Positions 61,086 to 64,000 of a stretch of 64,000 nt of DNA are shown piece by piece. The DNA is taken from positions 1 to 64,000 of the forward strand of contig NW_022985229.1 of NCBI RefSeq assembly GCF_010093535.1. Direction: 5' to 3'. A model generated the notes under the pieces. The model was given only the letters and a program-made list of their open reading frames with translations, did not search any database and had not been told where the DNA came from. Origin of the DNA: Lindgomyces ingoldianus. Lineage: Eukaryota > Ascomycota > Dothideomycetes > Pleosporales > Lindgomycetaceae. A program made the position numbers and the translations under genes. Positions within the stretch are counted from its first letter, which is position 1, and each line of letters begins with the position of its first letter.

Positions 61086-62870
61086 ATATCTGTTATTTTA
61101 GTTAGATCTTAAAGCTGTGCGTACTTCCTAATTAGGAAATAATAAAGCTAAATTTTAAAAGTTTAAAATAGCCCTTAGCAAACAATTTCTAGCTAAAAAG
61201 CTATAGCTAGAGCAGCCACGCGTTTAAGTACTAGTGCTACCTGTTAACTGTTAGCTAGAGCCCTCGCTGCAGCAGCCTCTAAAGCACCTTCTAGAGGTTA
61301 AAAAGCCAGTAGATTAAATAAGCAGATAAGGAGGAAGGTTACCTTTATAGATAAGCAGCGCGCCGCTGCTTTAACAGCTGCTATTAAGATACTATTATTA
61401 CTACTATTAGTAGTAGAGCTAGAGTGTTAACTATTACCTTAGCAGCAATTGTCCCCACCTCCTAAAGAGCCTAACTATAAGATAGATATAAAGTATATTC
61501 TGCGCGTAAATAGGAACTAGGTAGTTAACAACAGCAATAACTACTAGCAGCTAGTCTTCTCTATGTTGTTTATAAAGGACAAAGTAGACTTAGTGCTTAC
61601 TAATGCATCTTTTATAATTAACAGGTAGAAGGTTACCTAGCTTAGTTGCTTAGTAAGCTATTAAGCTAAGCACTCTAAATCTACCTAGCAGCACATTACT
61701 TTAGCTAACTTTAGTTTTATAAAAGGCGCTTACCTACTTAAAGCAGTTAATTACTATGTTAAGCGCTTTACTAAGAGGATTAATAGGGTAGATTTTAAAG
61801 TAAAGCTCTATGTTAAAGTTAAGGCTTTATAAAGGGCATTTCTGCGCAGGTAATTAGCTAATAAGCTATTGTTAGATCTAGATACTACACTAATAATACT
61901 AAGCAGCTGTTGTACCTAGCAGCTGCTACATAAAGCTAGGGCAGCAGAGTAAGTAGAGAAGATATCTAAGGCAATAGACTACCACTTAGCAATTGCGTGT
62001 ACGTGGGAGTGCTAGACAGAGCTTTGCAATAACTATAAGAAGTGGTGCTATATCTACCTAGACTAATCTTACTATGCTATTAAACTAGTTAACTTTAAGG
62101 CATAGAGAAGGTCTATAGTTATAGAAGAGTCTTCTGTTATAGTACCTAGTTATAAGATTATTAGGGCGCTACAGTAAGAAAGTAATAAGCTTTAGGTAAA
62201 CTCTTACACGCAGAAGGACAAAAAAAAAGGCTAGGCTTATTATTATTAAATAAGCTATTATTTAAGAAGCTAGTAAAGTAGATAAGCTAGCAGCAGTTGC
62301 TTAACTAAATAGTAAGGATAAGTAGTAAGAAAGCTACTTAAGTAGAGTAATAAAAGTTTTAATAGCTTTATCTCTAACAGCTTTAAGCGCAGGCTAGTAT
62401 CCCTTCTATAGAAGCTGCTCTACTCTCTTACTACTAGCAGCTACATGCTCTGCTAGTTATTACCTTAACAGCGCTTTAATCTTTAAGTTGTTCTTTAAGT
62501 CCTATAATAAAAGGTAGTAAACAGGATACTTAAAAAACAGTAAAGGCCTTTTTTAAGTAGTTAGTTAAGTAATAGCTAAAGAATAAAAAGGATCTTTACT
62601 TCTACGCGTAAGAAGTAGTAACTAAGGAGCTATAGACTATAAAAGATCTCTGTAAGATAAGCAGAGTTAAAGGTGACCTGTATACTATTGCTGTTACCTA
62701 GTTTAGGCTTAAAGATAGGCTTGTTTGCTATCTCTACAAGGATCTCTGTTAGTTTAAGCTAATATATTATATAGCTAGCAGCCTACTTAAGATAGGTAGT
62801 AGTAAGTAAAGCAAAACTAGTAGTAGAAATAATATAGCTAAATAATCTATTTAAATTTAAACTCTCTTAT
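61086..62870 (+). other. Decayed repeat, unidentified
   Basis: Composition and TAG/TAA-rich frames match a RIP-mutated element. On the plus strand, segments such as NRVDFKVKLYVKVKAL, KAIDYHLAIACTWEC and LYTIAVT read as protein interrupted by stops, so coding was probably on this strand. I recognise neither the family nor TIRs or LTRs. Confidence 0.4.
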
Positions 62871-63480
62871 GTTACAATCCTTGCTTCGAGAAGCACTCGG
62901 GTCTTATGATATTCCTGGGGGGGGGAGGGAATAGGACGGGAGGTAGGGGCTAATCCGGTAGGGTGTACAGTCCTACGTACAGGCTATTGGGCTAATAGAG
63001 GCTTATAGAGAATAACTAGATTATGGTTTGCCCTATGTGCGGCAGTAGGGAGGCTAGGGTTAAACAGTCCTTATTAGATAGAGTTAGAGGTATATATAGT
63101 GCAAAATATACAAATAGTATTACAGCTCTTTAGAAAGCTAAATGCTACTTAGTCTATGTAATAAATAAACTAAACATTAAACACACCTTCTAAAGGTTGT
63201 TTAATGTAGGAACTATATATATGTGCTAGGGCGCTAAGAGGAGCTAGCAGGAGTTTATAGGAGCTTGCTAAGGAGACTTCTGCAGGCTCCCTTAAGCTCC
63301 CTTAAGCTCCCTAAATTCGCGGCCTGTCTCCCTATTAGACAACGCATTCTTCTATAATTTTAGGCAGCTGTGCTGCTTCTGTGTCCTCTAATTAATCTGT
63401 AAGTAAGCCCTGTCCTAATCTAGCTAGATTGTAGAGCACTACTGGTGGAGTTACGCTGGTCCAACTGTAGACTGTAACAC
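62871..63480 (+). repeat. Possible LTR (TGTTACA ... TGTAACA)
   Basis: A more GC-rich stretch of about 610 bp begins TGTTACAATCC and ends GACTGTAACA, an LTR-like pair of ends, with a run of nine or ten G near 62930. The flanking five bases (CTTAT and CGCTG) do not match, so it is not a simple solo LTR. It could be one LTR of an element running out of the window. It contains CCCTTAAGCT repeats near 63290. Confidence 0.35.
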
Positions 63481-64000
63481 GCTGCCCCCTCTCCCTAGCA
63501 GCGTTCTTGCCGCTCTGCTTACACAACTATGTTAGTAAGGGTTTATTTATAAAGGGTGCGTCTACCTGCTAGAAAGCGTTCTTAACATCTATTCTTTCTA
63601 TACTAAATAGCTTATTAGTCCTGTTTATCTTATTATTCTTATGTTACTTTTTACTTTAATCCTTTCTACTAGACAAAAATAAGGCCCTGCAGCGCTTACT
63701 AGTCCTTAAAGTTATTATGTGTGTTAATGCTGTTCTTAGATAACTGCATTAAGTGTGTAAAAAAGCACAGCAAGTATAACACTTTTATCTTTAATGCTGC
63801 CTAGGACTGCCTAAAGAAGAAGAGAGAGGCGCTTCTTTAAAAGGCCTTTATTATAAAGGCTTAGAAGCGTGCCCTACTAAAGAAGTAGCTAGCTTATAAG
63901 CGCCTTCTACTAGAAGAGCAGCAAGCTTAGAACTAGAAACAGCTTTATTTGCAGAAGAAAATGCTAGGGGTGATAGATAAGAAGTGTTTTAGATAAAATT
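63481..64000 (+). other. Decayed repeat at window end
   Basis: Plus-strand frames include a lysine/leucine-rich helical stretch (about 63800-63990) ending KQLYLQKKMLGVIDKK. It looks like an interrupted coding sequence of an element that continues outside. Not identified. Confidence 0.35.

Overview
The window looks like a transposon-rich, AT-rich block of a filamentous ascomycete (Pezizomycotina) genome. Three things point there. Short GT-AG introns with CTGAC/CTAAT-like branch sites split genes of typical fungal families. The mobile elements are Fot1/Pogo, Copia, mariner and hAT-like. Almost every repeat carries dense C:G to T:A transitions, the pattern left by repeat-induced point mutation (RIP); two solo LTRs of one family, at 54532-54893 (GC-rich) and 2241-2527 (heavily mutated), show this directly.

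Layout. 1-8116: LTR fragments, solo LTRs and two copies of a 4-kb terminal-inverted-repeat (TIR) element, the second of which cuts a cytochrome P450 gene. 8117-9134: the downstream half of that P450, a pseudogene. 9135-11387: low-information sequence with one unidentified decayed reading frame. 11388-36697: a nested tower of transposons that can be peeled apart from its target-site duplications (Fot1 family 1 > Fot1 family 2 > Copia-1 > 4-kb TIR element > Pogo > Fot1 family 1, plus Copia-2 and a 128-bp mini solo LTR in the same TIR element and a third Fot1 family in the outer layer). 36698-44702: a gene island with a decayed P450 (interrupted by a hAT-like MITE), an intact divergently transcribed P450, an apparently intact glutathione S-transferase, and a truncated SAT4/rhodopsin-type membrane protein gene cut by a second Copia-2 copy. 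44703-53890: that Copia-2 copy, then a Fot1 family 1 element carrying a Fot1 family 2, a mariner and a remarkable 771-bp LTR-derived palindrome. 53891-60620: a GC-rich solo LTR, then an F-box/LRR-type gene split by a third Copia element that contains a 449-base assembly gap. 60621-64000: intergenic sequence, an unidentified decayed repeat and an LTR-like stretch.

Three P450s, a GST and a SAT4-type membrane protein in one island recall the remains of a secondary-metabolite or detoxification cluster. No polyketide synthase, peptide synthetase or terpene cyclase is recognisable, so this is only an inference. Only the P450 at 40538-42378 and the GST at 42645-43532 can be assembled here as uninterrupted spliced reading frames.

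The main novelty candidates are the 4-kb TIR family with 6-bp target duplications and an Asn-rich, Cys-cluster protein, and the palindromic LTR-derived element flanked by a 5-bp target duplication.
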